NCBI RefSeq assembly: GCF_037975245.1
Contig: NC_092574.1
Location: forward strand, 17,399,213 to 17,463,212
Length of the DNA: 64,000 nucleotides
DNA from: Apostichopus japonicus
Lineage: Eukaryota; Echinodermata; Holothuroidea; Aspidochirotida; Stichopodidae
Direction: 5' to 3'
Shown here: piece by piece, positions 1 through 11,583 of the stretch
How positions within the stretch are numbered: the stretch's first letter is position 1
Layout: each line of letters opens with the position of its first letter
Program-made: the position numbers and the translations under genes
The notes under the pieces: model-generated
Seen by the model: the letters and a program-made list of their open reading frames with translations, nothing else
Databases searched by the model: none
Told to the model about the DNA's origin: nothing

Positions 1-488
1 GACAGTATGACTTTAAAAGTTCATTTGTAAAGTTGTGATATTACATGGACTATTAGAAACAACCATTACCTGGAGGTAATAGGTTTATTACAGTATAACT
101 TTTAGATTTAGAGAACAACTTATGACAAGAGTTACCCCCTCCCCCTCTCCCCCACAAAAAAACCCACTCAGTTTTCAAAGGGTCTATGCTAGTGTAGTTC
201 TTTAATAGCATGCAGACTAAATTGCAATATTTAGAAAAAATGCACTTTAATAGTACAATGGATGATAGTAAATGGGACCATGGTATCTTGATTTATTTGC
301 AAGAGTTTTGCCCTTTACTTGTAAAAGTCATTTTTTTCTGACTGATTGAGCTGTCTTCAAAACAAAAAGTTTCCATTTTTTTTGTCTTTTTTTTTTTTTT
401 TGTGGAAGCCAAAATAAAATATACTGTAGTGTAGATAAACCGAAAGTTGATCTGCACTCCTAACGTCTCTCTTTCCATATGGCCTTCG
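1..488. other. Non-coding, no gene seen
   Basis: AT-rich sequence with a C-run near 140-155 and a T-run near 381-400. A minus-strand AATAAA signal (plus-strand TTTATT at about 291-296) lies about 195 bp beyond the stop of the small minus-strand ORF at 489-683 and could serve it. I see no other gene signal. Confidence 0.4.
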
Positions 489-683
489 CTAAAATTCTAT
501 TTCAAATTCTCCTTTGTGCATGATTGCATGTGGTGCTGGGTGCGGTAAGCCACGTCCAGAAAAGACAGTTGAGAAAACAGCAAAGATATCATCTTCCATT
601 CTCGGCACAATATAGTGGTTGTTGGTCGGCTTTGCTGGTTTCCTGATTATAAACTGTTGACGGTTTCCCTGTTTTGTTGTCAT
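489..683 (-). CDS. Possible small ORF or terminal exon, unknown
   Basis: This is a 64-codon minus-strand reading frame that begins at an ATG directly after an in-frame TGA and ends in TAG at 489. Its composition is protein-like, with a C-terminal stretch EDDIFAVFSTVFSGRGLPHP and then a charged tail KGEFEIEF. I do not recognise the family. It may be the last exon of a minus-strand gene, since a possible acceptor (AACAAAACAG) lies just inside the frame. It is followed by a candidate AATAAA at about 296-291. No upstream exon was identified, so it could also be a chance frame. Confidence 0.3.
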   Translation of the reverse strand: MTTKQGNRQQFIIRKPAKPTNNHYIVPRMEDDIFAVFSTVFSGRGLPHPAPHAIMHKGEFEIEF

Positions 684-2350
684 TCATGGAGGATTATCAC
701 AGAAGTTATCATATCTATATTATTCATTATTCATTGCACTATCCATTCATTTATCTATGGCTGATAGATAACGTATTTATTCAACAATCTGACGGCAGGG
801 GCCAATTGGGATGGACTGAAATTGCACAAAAGTAAATATTTAATATTTACCTTATTACTCTCTTAATTACCCTATAGGAGTACATACATATACACCCCAA
901 TGCACTGGCGTTATAAACAATTGGTAACATTTTTTTGTTTTGCACTTTGACTCCTTTTTGGTCCATGTCCTGTTCTTTTAGTCTGTTCCTGGCAATAATA
1001 ATTACCCAAACTAGTTCAAACTCTTAGATCTCTGAGCCATGGACAAGGAGGAAAGATTTGTAACATATATTGCCTCAGCTCAGATCAAAGAAACTTTCTA
1101 TGGTATTAAATTCTATAGAAATGCTTTGAAACTCATTTCTGAAAGGATAAAGTCTTCTGTTGAATGGAATTCCTATGAAGAAAAGGTCAAGTAAAGGTCA
1201 AGTAGCAAATTTGTCAGTTCAAGAGAACAGGACTCATAATTGCCTGAAGCCAGTAATAGAAAATAAATTAAGAAAAAGTCAGGGGCCAATAGTTTCTTTG
1301 TCAATTTGATTTTTTTTTTATAATGTTATTAAAGTCAGTGCACTTTTCAGTGAAACTGTCTGATGAGACAATGTGTACTGATTCTGGTACCATCACATTG
1401 TAAAACCCAGACTCCAAGAAGATTATGACATACAGTACACTACTTTCCTGCAAGGAATATGCTGCAACCCAAGCGATAAGATTATCTTTTCTTATATGTC
1501 GGTACCCTTAGAGATGTTATCCTCAAAACCAGATTAAGTTTGTGGCTTTCTTTGTGTTTGTATATATGGCGTGATTTTCGGGTTGTAAATGTAAGATTTT
1601 AACTCATTGTTAATTGCTCTATTTGAATATATCGCAAACGTTGATCATTTCGGTACTCAAACGTATTTAAACGATTAGAAGAAAATTCTAAACCTTTTAA
1701 CTTTTTTTCGTTCGTTTACACGTGTAAACGGCACAGCCCTTACAAGAATTGCCCTGTTCACATTTCATTTGAACTATTTCATCACATAATTATTCTGATG
1801 TATGCTGTACTTGTTGCTCGCAGTGTTACAATATTTCCCCATTTGCATCAAAACTTTCGGTTGGGTGGGCTGTATCTGAAGTCAAAGATATTTTAGTTAT
1901 ATCGTACAGCAGTGTGCCACCTAGATAGTTAAAGTTTATCAATCAATTACCTTGGTTACGTACTTTCACTGCCTACCGTCACATTTCACAAGGTCTAGTG
2001 GTAAGTGGGAGCATTTTCTATGAAACTGTTTTATGAAAGAAAAGAATGAGAAGACTTTAAGCAAGGCCAAGAATACTACACACAAGTTTTGACTCGAATA
2101 CTCTTATATAACTTCAATCTCCCATAAGCTCAGGCACTGAGAGCCACAGGAAAATTACATCACTGGGTCTCCCCTTTGAAATCTCCAATTATTTCCTTAT
2201 AATGGTATGTTATCAGTGAGATGAGTCAGGCAGTTTCACCTGAAACTTGTGACTGAAATTCCAAACTATTGGACAAATATATGTGGAACCGCTAAGTAGA
2301 GAGGGATGGAGAGATGTGCAGGTATTTAACCGCATTGCACATGTATACTA
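684..2350. other. Non-coding, no gene seen
   Basis: AT-rich unique-looking sequence without a convincing reading frame on either strand. It contains only short homopolymer runs. Confidence 0.45.
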
Positions 2351-2353
2351 ATA

Positions 2354-2625
2354 CAGAAATACACATAGAACCACTACATGGAGGTATAGGTACGAAATAC
2401 ACATAGAACCACTACATAGAGATATAGGTAAGAAATACACATAGAACCACTACATAGAGATATAGGTAAGAAATACACATAGAACCACTGCATAGAGATA
2501 TAGGTAAGAAATACACATAGAACCACTACATAGAGATATAGGTAAGAAATACACATAGAACCAGTGCTACATGGAGCTATAGGTACGAAATACACATAGA
2601 ACTACTACATAGAGATATAGGTATG
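2354..2625. repeat. 38-bp minisatellite, about 7 copies
   Basis: The unit contains ACACATAGAACCACTACATA followed by GAGATATAGGTAAGAAAT. Successive GAAATACACATAG starts fall near 2356, 2394, 2432, 2470 and 2508, giving a 38-bp period. Later units vary (GTGCTACATGGAGCT). Its minus-strand frame stays open because few stops occur in the unit, but the encoded repeat is not protein-like. Confidence 0.85.
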
Positions 2626-2764
2626 TAGATGCACACATCTAACTAACAACTTCACACAGAATGTTGGTTTTGACATATAGATAGAAATGCACATGTATAC
2701 TATTAAGAATGAGTACACATAGAACCGCAATAAAATAGAGATAGATATATATAACTGCACAGAT

Positions 2765-2768
<4 letters not shown>

Positions 2769-2809
<41 letters not shown>

Positions 2810-2810
2810 A
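2769..2810. repeat. (TA)n microsatellite
   Basis: A run of alternating T and A is interrupted once by ACATA. It is continuous with the AT-rich tail of the preceding minisatellite region. Confidence 0.85.
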
Positions 2811-3602
2811 TATTCCATACCATAAATCAATGTTAACCTTAAGGCCGATGTTTATGACAGCCTTGTTTGAAATGTAAATTTTGAGTGATGTTAGTGTTTG
2901 GTGGAGGTCACAAAATTTGTTTTTCATCATCCGCAGTCCTGTCTTTCTGAAACTGGTACTTGAATAGCAATCGTCTACAGACCTTGTGGCGCCACTGATT
3001 TCAAACTTCAAAAATAATATCCAATAACAATTTTGAGATATTACTTTAGCATGTTTATCATATAATACCAACTTTAAATTTGGTGAGTTTGTTGTATGTT
3101 GGTCTAGTACCATTTGTTCAACCATTTGAGTCTGTTGACCTCTATTTGACCCAGTCATTTGACCTGGATAAGTCATTTTCATGTAGTGGACTGGGATTTT
3201 GTCCACTTTGGCATCCCAAAGACAGGATATGAGTCACCTAATCATAGGGTGGGAAAAACTCATCTTGGCCCATTGTTCTGCTCCCATGTTAATGTAGTTC
3301 ATCTAAAGTAAATTAAGTTTTATGGCTTATTGTTTATTTTTAGAGTATTTTAGTTGTTTCACCTTTAAAATTGTATACCTCACGTTGACCTACTGTACAG
3401 TAAGAAGGCTGATTTGTGTTTTAGTATATAAAACTTGAAAGTTACTACGCTCGGTGAATTGTCCAAGTACTTGTGGAGCATGCTTTCTTTCTATGTTCAC
3501 TCCTGTACCAGACATCACAGAGAGCCCACCCTTTTGTTTTATAAGTGTACATTGCAGTATGCATTTGTTTTAATTTGGAGGCGTTTTTCTTGAAGCTGAT
3601 TA
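2811..3602. other. Non-coding, one TGACCT-motif unit
   Basis: No gene is supported. Around 3110-3180 there are CATTTGAG, TTGACCTC and CATTTGACC motifs like those of the degenerate array at 35.9-36.9 kb. A minus-strand open frame through 2703-3206 runs into the (TA)n tract and is not protein-like. Confidence 0.4.
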
Positions 3603-4700
3603 TTACTGAAGTGGAATGAAGTAATTAGATGTTGAGGCCACTGAAGATACTTGGTATTGAGTAGATCCTGGTGTTTGACTGAAGCTGTTCTTCTGTGGTT
3701 CTGGGATTCTGTTCTTCGGGGAAGAATGTTCAAAGAGTTGTTGTTGTCTTTTATTTGACTGGTCCACATGCCCACTCTCACCATCGTTCAAGGCCCAGTA
3801 CATTTCATTAAGTATCGTCAAGTGGCTGTTATCGCACTACAACTGGTATCCAGGCAAATTCTGTTCTCAGACAATTGTCCTTAAGATGTCTCAGTTAGAC
3901 TCTTTAAATTGATAGGAATTGTTAAGTTAGTAATTAATTTTCTAATGTTATTAGGTCAACTTGGTGTGTAAGACTAATAATTAAAGACCTAGTTTATAGC
4001 CTAAAGATGTCTTAGAATGCACCATTTGATATAATTTTTTTCTCTGAGGGGGGGGGGGGAGGACTCTCCAATACCCCGTGCATGGGATTTGACTTCTATG
4101 ACCATTAGGCCACATCCCCTCTCACTTTGATGAAACATTTGTATGTGTACAGTAAGTGTTTCTGTGTTTACAGATTCTTACTTGTGATGTGTTTTGTGGC
4201 TTTTCATGAGCCTCAAAAAGTGGTCCATCACTTTCAGGAAGGATTAATGAGGCAAACCGTGGGGTAGGATGAAGACAGGTTAGCCCACTAGGTTTGTAGT
4301 AGATTAGTGTAGACACAACTAGAGAGTACACAGAAGGTCCACCACTGGGGTATTATTAAAGTAATTGAGACCAACATAAACAGCCTCACTGCCTCAGACC
4401 AGTTACTTTTTTTCTTCTATAGCAAGTCAAATTCGATCTTTCACGTAAATTTCCGGCAACATTTGTAAGCTGTCTCACAGAGACGTGGACGCTTTTGTCG
4501 TTAGCAATCAGAGAGTAACCCTGTTGTAGTCGCACTAGTGTGTGTTATGTATCACCAGCTGAATATATGTTTTATAATAATTGTGGAATAAAATGTTACC
4601 ATCATAATGAGAATCAATCACATAGGCCTGAATGAACTGGCAACAACTCTGCAAAGCTTCAAATAAGCTAGAATTCTCGAAGGAATTAGACCAAACAGAG
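3603..4700 (-). CDS. Probable multi-exon gene of unknown function, 3' part
   Basis: I do not recognise the family. Three minus-strand exons fit together in phase. Exon a is about 4700/4667 to 4600 (reads SLFEALQSCCQFIQAYVIDS, donor GTAACA). Exon b is 4230-4182 (reads MDHFLRLMKSHKTHH, acceptor CCTGAAAG, donor GTAAGA). Exon c is 3825-3603 (reads HLTILNEMYWALNDGESG, then a Gln/Ser/Pro-rich tail ending YFIPLQ and stop). Codons split by the introns are G+TG (Val) and AA+C (Asn). The helical-looking part followed by a disordered tail resembles a real C-terminus. The acceptor of exon c is weak, and the start of exon a is uncertain. Upstream exons were not found; they would lie towards or beyond the DUF229 gene. 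Confidence 0.4.
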
Positions 4701-5250
4701 CTACGTTTCCGGCAAGGTAATGAACCAGAGTAGTAACATGGAGTGGTCAAAATGACATTTCAGTGACCCTACCCCCCCCCTTGTAGGGAACACAGGGACA
4801 TCAGGCTAAATTGTATGAGATTGCTAATGCCAACACATTTTGCCTAGTTAGTAGTTAATATATCTGGTGTCATGAGTGTCAGACACACCCACAGCTTTAA
4901 GATGTACAGCAGTGACAAAAAGTTGAAAAATTGCTTAATTTAAAAAAAAAAGGAAATTCAAGCAAGATTCACTTTCATCTTTTGGACCTTTAAGAGATAA
5001 ACACAAAATGACAGAAACAAACTGGAATCGGAGAATATTCCTGACAAAGAAGTTTTCTTTTACATGTATTCTGCAAATTGTAACTTGGCTTTGATATGTA
5101 AAATGGAGATACTGTAACATGGAGTTACCTCTGAGTAGTACCCAAAACCCACTGCCCTTTCTGGTTCAGGTAAATCATCGAGTGACGATAACTTAACGTT
5201 AGAAATGTTGTATAATTTAATGTCCATAATTATTCATTGCTTTTATACAG
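4701..5250. other. Non-coding between two genes
   Basis: No exon could be supported on either strand. The sequence ends in the polypyrimidine-like TGCTTTTATACAG acceptor of the DUF229 exon at 5251. Confidence 0.35.
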
Positions 5251-7948
5251 CTTAATGGTGACAAACCATCCTTTCATTGCAATCCAGACTTATGTCAACA
5301 AGGTCTGATCATGTTAGGCACATTCAGGCCCAACAGAGAACTGATCTGGAACCAGTTTGAAAGTTTGCAGGACATGGAGGATAGATTCCGACAACTCTTG
5401 GTGACGAGAGATCCATCCTTGGATGCCGGGATGGCCTTCGTTCAGTGTGGAGCTGACGAGGTTGTCTTTGAAGATGTGAGGGGTTTCGAGGATAGTGAAG
5501 CCATGGCAAGGTACAATGCCTTATACAACGAGGAAGAGTATGTCATGTACCAGGAGACGTCGCAATACTACAAGGAAAACGGCCGTTCGACACAGCTGTT
5601 GATATTTCCCAACGCCACAAAGGTTATACCTCATTCCGTGCAGAGACATGGAAAGTTAAACATTAACATATTGTTCCTAGATTCAGTTTCTCATAGTCAC
5701 TTTTTCAGAATGCTACCTCTGACAATCGAACAACTTGGGAAAATGGACAAGAGCAAGGATAACCTGGTGTTTAATTTTGAGCTCATGCAATCTTTGAAAG
5801 GTAGGACGTTTGAGAACCAGCAAGCACTCCTCTCCGGTCTGATCTCCGGCAGTGAGGGGTCGTTGAAGGCCCGGGTCATGTTCGGCGCCTACAAGAAAAA
5901 CGGCTACAACGTGACGTGGAATGAAGATCTCTGTTGGACGTGGGAGTGGGGTCTCTCGAGAAATTTTGGGTTCGACAAAACTCCCTTGAAGGACCGCTGG
6001 GACGCCCTGAGGCGAGCTACGGAGAAGAACTCCATTGATGACATCGGCGCGAGCCTCGCCTCCTGCGAGATCTTGAATTTCAACGGAAAGAACGATCCAT
6101 TCCACGGGTTAAAGAGAGTGTGCTACAACGGCAGGCCCCACCACTGGTACATCTTGGAGTATATGAAACAGATGCAGTCCCTCATGAGCAGAGCGAACAG
6201 GCCGTATTTTCAATTTACGGAACTCAACGTAGGGCACGACGAACATGGCCTGCGGATCAAGTCGTTGGACAGAGACTTACAGGAATATTTAGAGTATCTG
6301 TCCACCGTTGAGGACACGCTGACGATCATCTTCTCGGACCACGGCAACACTTACACAAAGTTTGCTTCTTCTACGGAGGAAGGCCGCATCGAGATGTTTC
6401 ATCCTGTGATGTTTTTCGTAGCGCCAAAGAATTTTGTGGACTTTGTGGGGCGTAGAGAATTGAAGACTCTATCCGTCAACCAACACAGGCTCGTCAGTCT
6501 ATTGGACGTCCATAGTATGCTAATGTCTTTCGTTAATGGCACAAGGTCTGGTGACAGACGCGGCCTATCCGACTACGATGTCACAGAGAGAGGTTTGCTG
6601 GAGGTAATCTCGCCCTCCAGGACGTGTCACTCCATACCGCTGTATCCGAACACCAGGTGTATCTGTAAGGCAGAGACCGTCAACACCACCTACAGGTCTA
6701 GTCAGTTACTATTAGCGGACTTTGCCCTCGGTACACTCAACAACCTGATACAGGAGCAATATCGTCAAGCCTTGCCCCGCAGTAATCGGACGTTTGGATC
6801 TTGCCAAAAACTGCAAGGGATCTCCATCCAAGGTGTCAGTGGGCGACTAGGAAGAGTAAGTACATGTTTCACCCCAGTAGTCGATGGAGTTAGATTTTTA
6901 ACCCCCCCCCCCTGTAAAGTAATATCTTATTTGGAATGTGTGGTACTATATTGGTATGGATGCTTTGCTTTGGGCAGGGAGGGTTAAGGACCACTTTGTA
7001 CAGTCTTTGTACTGCCTTGTCTTTACTCTGTGAAGGTGTGCTCTGATTCTCTTGCCAACCTCTTCCATTTACTCTCTTACCTAGCAAGATTTTGGGGAAT
7101 CTTATTATTTTAAAGCATTATCAAGTTGTAGCTAAAGTATGGTTGGGAAGCGGGTTGACATCGTATCTGGTTTAAATGCGGTGTTGTGTTTTAGTGTGAG
7201 AAAAACATTTGGGTAATTTTGTCAGAACTGTGTTCATCCCAATATCAGGTTGATATCAACTTGTAAGTGTCCTCTGCATCCCTCACCCCCCCCTCCTCCC
7301 TCACTCCCTGTCCCTGCCCCTCCTACTTTAGGTAAACTGTCCTCTTCTTAAAACTACTGGAAGTTACTTTCTCTCTTGTTGTTCTCTTTCTTTTAGCGAA
7401 ATGCAACTCAACTAGAAATGCAAGTCATCACACAGTCGGGCTTTCCGTTTAAAGACCAGCAGGAGATCTTTGCTTTCACCGTCGATATTTTATGGAACAA
7501 CAGGACGACTTTCAACGTTTCGGGTTACGAGCGCATCAGCCGCTTCAGCAAGTATGAAAAATGCGCCGATACGGGAGTGGAAAAGCGACTGTGCGTGTGC
7601 GATCTCAGATCGAACCATTCATCTGCAAACCAGACGTTTTCGGCCAACGCTTATCCTCTCGTCTTCAATCAGTCGTCCGCTCCAAACAGAATCTCTAAGT
7701 GTCTGACAGTAATGGAACGAAGGCGACGAGCGGGTCTCGTCCTGGATGCCTTGAACCTCTGCAGCGACACTTCAGTGGAATTTGAGATAAGTCTGTCAGT
7801 CACAGAGAACGTTCTTTCATCTTCAAATATTCCAGCAGCGTTTATCCTTCATCCTCATCAGAATATCTTCCTGATAGCTTTCTTGGCCGTCGATAAAACA
7901 GATCGGTGGGCAGTTAAATATTCTGTAAATATTACAATGACTAGATGA
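5251..7948 (+). CDS. DUF229 family protein (sulfatase-like fold), 5' end missing
   Basis: Two exons are clear: 5251-6855 (acceptor TTTTATACAG, donor GTAAGT) and 7397-7948 (acceptor CTTTCTTTTAG, stop TGA at 7946). The junction is in phase 0, giving 718 visible residues, close to the usual length of DUF229 proteins. The frame is open from the acceptor (LNGDKPSFHCNPDLC...), so the ATG at 5311 is probably internal. A preceding exon with a signal anchor is expected but not found. Alkaline-phosphatase/sulfatase-like metal-site motifs are visible: NINILFLDSVSHSHF (the LDS lies about 123-125 residues after the 5311 Met), GHDEHG, and IIFSDHGN. Several NxS/T sequons and paired cysteines suggest a secreted or luminal glycoprotein. 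The enzymatic activity of the family is not established. An AATAAA at about 8072 fits the 3' end. Confidence 0.9.
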
Positions 7949-8071
7949 TATTGGAAGTAAGACTTCCAATATTTGAAGTAAGATGATATTGGAAATAAGA
8001 CTTTATCAGTAGTGTGATTTTCACCCAGTTAATTGTTGCATGTTAACCAAAGTGTTGATAAATGATAAATG

Positions 8072-8077
8072 AATAAA
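8072..8077 (+). terminator. Candidate polyadenylation signal of the DUF229 gene
   Basis: An AATAAA hexamer lies about 125 bp after the TGA stop of the DUF229 gene. It is the first such hexamer on the plus strand after the stop. Confidence 0.5.
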
Positions 8078-10084
8078 TTTAACAACTCTATAAGAAAGAA
8101 AAAAAGTTCTTTTAAAGGTCTGCTGAATTGGACTCAGATTGAAGGGGACTGAAATTTTGCAATAGTTTCGAAAAGTACTTAGCTGCAGGACCTACTGTAT
8201 GCATCTAGCTTCTTTCAAGACATTGGAAAGGACCAAAGATATGAATGGTTGCAAATATCTCTGTGTTTATTGTATTTCTAACATACCTGGAGGCTATGGA
8301 GATTAACCCTGGAAGATAATATTGTCAACAGGACCTCAAGCTTAACATCAAACTCAATTTACCATTCCAATATATGTGGCTATTAAAGTCATATTATTTT
8401 CAACGGTTGTGTTTCTGTTTTCTTTCTTTTCTTTTGGCAATACATGTGGTGAACTGTTTAGCCTTTCTGCTTAATTTGGTAGTTGCACCATTTTGACTAT
8501 TTGAAATTGTTTTTTTTTTTTTTTTTTTTTTGAGAATATGACGTGTTTATGTATACATGTATCAAAATATGATTTGTTATTTTCTTATAAATATATTGCT
8601 GAATTAATTAATAGATAAAACTATTAAAGAAAATAGCAAATTATGTTAAATTGATACCTATGCTGATAAAAAATGTTGTTAATGATTCAATAATTTGGTT
8701 TTCCTTACAGCTAATTTAACATACATTGTTTTCAAAAGAGTATATGTATCAAAAGGAGAAGTTTTTTCATGATTAAGTCTACATATTTTTTTCTTCTTAA
8801 TGTGACCAGATTGGACTGTAAATTAAGGTCCTGAAAGTGACACAAGTATAAATATATTAATATGATTATTTTTGATCAGTGATATAAATTGGCCTAACTT
8901 AATGTCATACAACTCTGTGTGATCTCTATGTTAGTTGTATTCAAATCCTTGAGTATGCAGTAGTTTTACTTTTGATTTCTCAGTCATGCTGAACTTTCTT
9001 TCTACTACAATCAGGCATGATGAAAGCGGGGGTGGGGCTGGGGGACATTAGGGGCTGCTCTCCATGGGCATGGGGTAAAAAGAGGCTTGGGAAGATTAGG
9101 AGGAGCCCGAGAAAATATGTTTTCAGGATCAGTATAACAGGGGCATAGTGACATAATAGCCTACAGGGCCCAAGCTGGTTCTTGATCACTGAACTGACTA
9201 CAGTAGGTTTGATACAGTAGTACAAATTGAATATGATTTTTTGTGTGTTTAAGAAGCCTGTAAGGATGATGTGCTGTAGAAAAAGCATGTAGGCCTACGC
9301 TCGTACTTTATGGTGTGGTCAAAATATTAAAATCTTACAGATATAGTAGGATGATAAGTTGATGAAGTGTTCACTTTGAGCAATTTAACGAGCGTCTGAA
9401 GAAATGCCTTAATAATCACATACGAATCATGTGTGTTAACAAAACGTTCAATTTATTGAATGCCAAAAAAAAAAATTAATAAAAATAAAATTCCGAAAAT
9501 GTTCAATGACCACCAACTGTTGTGTTAGCTAATGCTTCAATGATTTTTGTCAAAACTATATTGGAACATAAATTTCATGTAATTTTCAGGAATTTTCAGA
9601 ATCCTAAGAATTCAATTAATTGGGATAATTACTGTTTCCATGTTTCAAGTAACTTACAGCTCATTACAATCCCTTGTATTTATAACATACTTTAACCATT
9701 GTATGGCACCTTAATATTTTAACAACTTTGGTGAGTAGAAGCAAAATAGAGAAAAAAACGATCCATGAGAAAAAATAGAAAGGGAATGCAGATCTCAAAT
9801 CTTGCGACGACCAACAAAATCACACTTTTCTCAAGAATTCTTAAAACGTTGCAAACTTTATATTGACAGCTCTTAATATGACGTCAAGGGAGCATGTTTG
9901 TATTTCATTCGTCTTTCTCATTGAGGAATTGTGAATGTAAGTTTTGCAAAGAGCTTTCTCATTGTATCGTCCACATATATAATTATATTAAAAATTTCAA
10001 TAATTGCTTCATTACTCTAGAGATTCTGAAATAAATAAATAAAAGAAAGTGCAAGTGACTTTCTGTTCTATTAAATTTATGTCT
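8078..10084. other. Non-coding, no gene seen
   Basis: AT-rich sequence with a long T-run at about 8511-8531. No reading frame on either strand looks like protein. Confidence 0.45.
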
Positions 10085-10275
10085 TTGATAGAAATATTTC
10101 GTGCAAATTGATAGAGAATTTTTTTTACCTTTTTGATAGAGACATTGTTCATCTTTGATAGAGATATTGGATGTCTTTGTGAGAAATTTTAGGTAATTGA
10201 TAGAAATATTTTATGTCTTTGATAGATATATTTTACGTCTTTCCTGGAGATATTTTGTGTCTTTGATATGTAGAT
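10085..10275. repeat. Imperfect ~22-bp tandem repeat
   Basis: About nine copies of a unit like GTCTTTGATAGAAATATTT occur in a row. Variants include TTGATAGAGATATTGG, TTGATAGATATATTTT and TTTCCTGGAGATATTTT. Copies are diverged, so the array looks old. Confidence 0.75.
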
Positions 10276-10662
10276 ATAATGCTTTTGATGCCACTCGTGC
10301 CTTGATGTAACTGCATTATTTTCCATTTACTGAGGGAGAGGCTCGTATGCCGGTGCGGGCTCTACACCGGTTTCTGTGTGAAGGAAGTGAGCTGAAGATA
10401 ACCTCTGGGAACTAACCCGAAGAGAGTGTTAATAGTCTGTTGTGAGAATCATTGGACCTTTTTGTGGCTGACAGTGACTCTGAGAGACAGACTCTTTAGC
10501 ATCTCACTAGGTTTACTACTAAAATGGAAAAAAGGTCTGTAAGACAGTTGCCTTAGCATAGCCTTAGGCATAAAGTGTTTAGCATATAGCCAGTATATAA
10601 TTTCATACTGTTAATATCCTTCATTTGGAGAGGGGAAAAACTCCTTTTTGCAATGCTGTTAA

Positions 10663-11583
10663 CAGAGATGCCAAGGTCAGATGTTTTTTAGGCGGGTGAA
10701 AATTGTCTGGTGCTGTTGGTTACGTACACCATCTAAGCGGAGAGCCACCATGGGTTGGCGCGAAGCGTACAAGAAAATTTTGGGATCTTACGGCCCCTCA
10801 GACGGCCGGAAACATCACTTCCCGGGTCATCTAAGCTGAATCTATACTGTCTCCATATTTGTATTGTGTCTATTTTTTTTTCATTCCAGAGGAAAAATAT
10901 CTTGAATTAAAAAAAATCTCTGAAATTTTGCACTGTGTCCTCAATACTTGAGATGGGGGCCAAGGGGTTAGAGGTGGAAAATGACGACGGAGCGCAACCA
11001 CCGGTTTGGCGTGCATAGCGTACAATCAGGGAAATCATTGTCGTATGACAGACCCGGCCCTGATCGCGGCAGGAAACAGCACTTCCTGTATTTTGGGGCA
11101 GTAGCACTGAGCTGAATTTGAATGTGATATTCCAAATTCCTAAGGAACTGAACTCCTCCCGGCCGGAGTACTCCAGCATGGGGTACTACAGCTACCGGTA
11201 GTTTCTGGCAGTAGCGCGCGTACTTCGTTCGGTTGCATTCAATGACTTCGCAGACGCTGTAGCGTTTACGTGTGTCGTAACGGTATTATTTTTCAAGAAT
11301 CGTATAGGTAACGTTGCTTTCAGCCGGGCATATTTAGCTTTGAGTAATTTCCGATCCTGGCGGTTCTGAGATAATTCGCATTTTGGTGTGATGAAATGAA
11401 TTTCACGCTAGCAATGATACACTTTCACAGGAAAAACTCTGTGGGCCTACAATGCGGGAGATTCTTCAAAAATGCGGGAGTTTTGGGGAAAATGCGGGAG
11501 ATTCGGACAGGTGGGCGGGTGAGCGGAGGACGACCCGAAAATGCGGGTGACACCCGCCCAAAGCGGGTGACTTGGCAGCACTG
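10663..11583. mobile_element. hAT-like non-autonomous element, 921 bp
   Basis: The left end begins CAGAGATGCCAAGGTCAG. The right end reads GGTGACTTGGCAGCACTG, whose complement is CAGTGCTGCCAAGTCACC, an imperfect terminal inverted repeat. TGTTAA is directly repeated at 10,657-10,662 and 11,584-11,589, six bases where hAT elements usually make eight. Inside are the shared module of the other elements here (AAGCGGAGAGCCACC... at 10,734) and a set of AATGCGGGAG repeats at 11,451-11,560. No transposase is present. Confidence 0.6.

Noticed and set aside
2703-3206. 167-codon minus-strand ORF
   Set aside because: Runs into a (TA)n tract, has unlikely composition and no splice context.
5324-6311. Several ORFs opposite or out of frame to 5311-6855
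   Set aside because: Shadows of the DUF229 exon, whose own frame carries recognisable motifs and correct splice sites.
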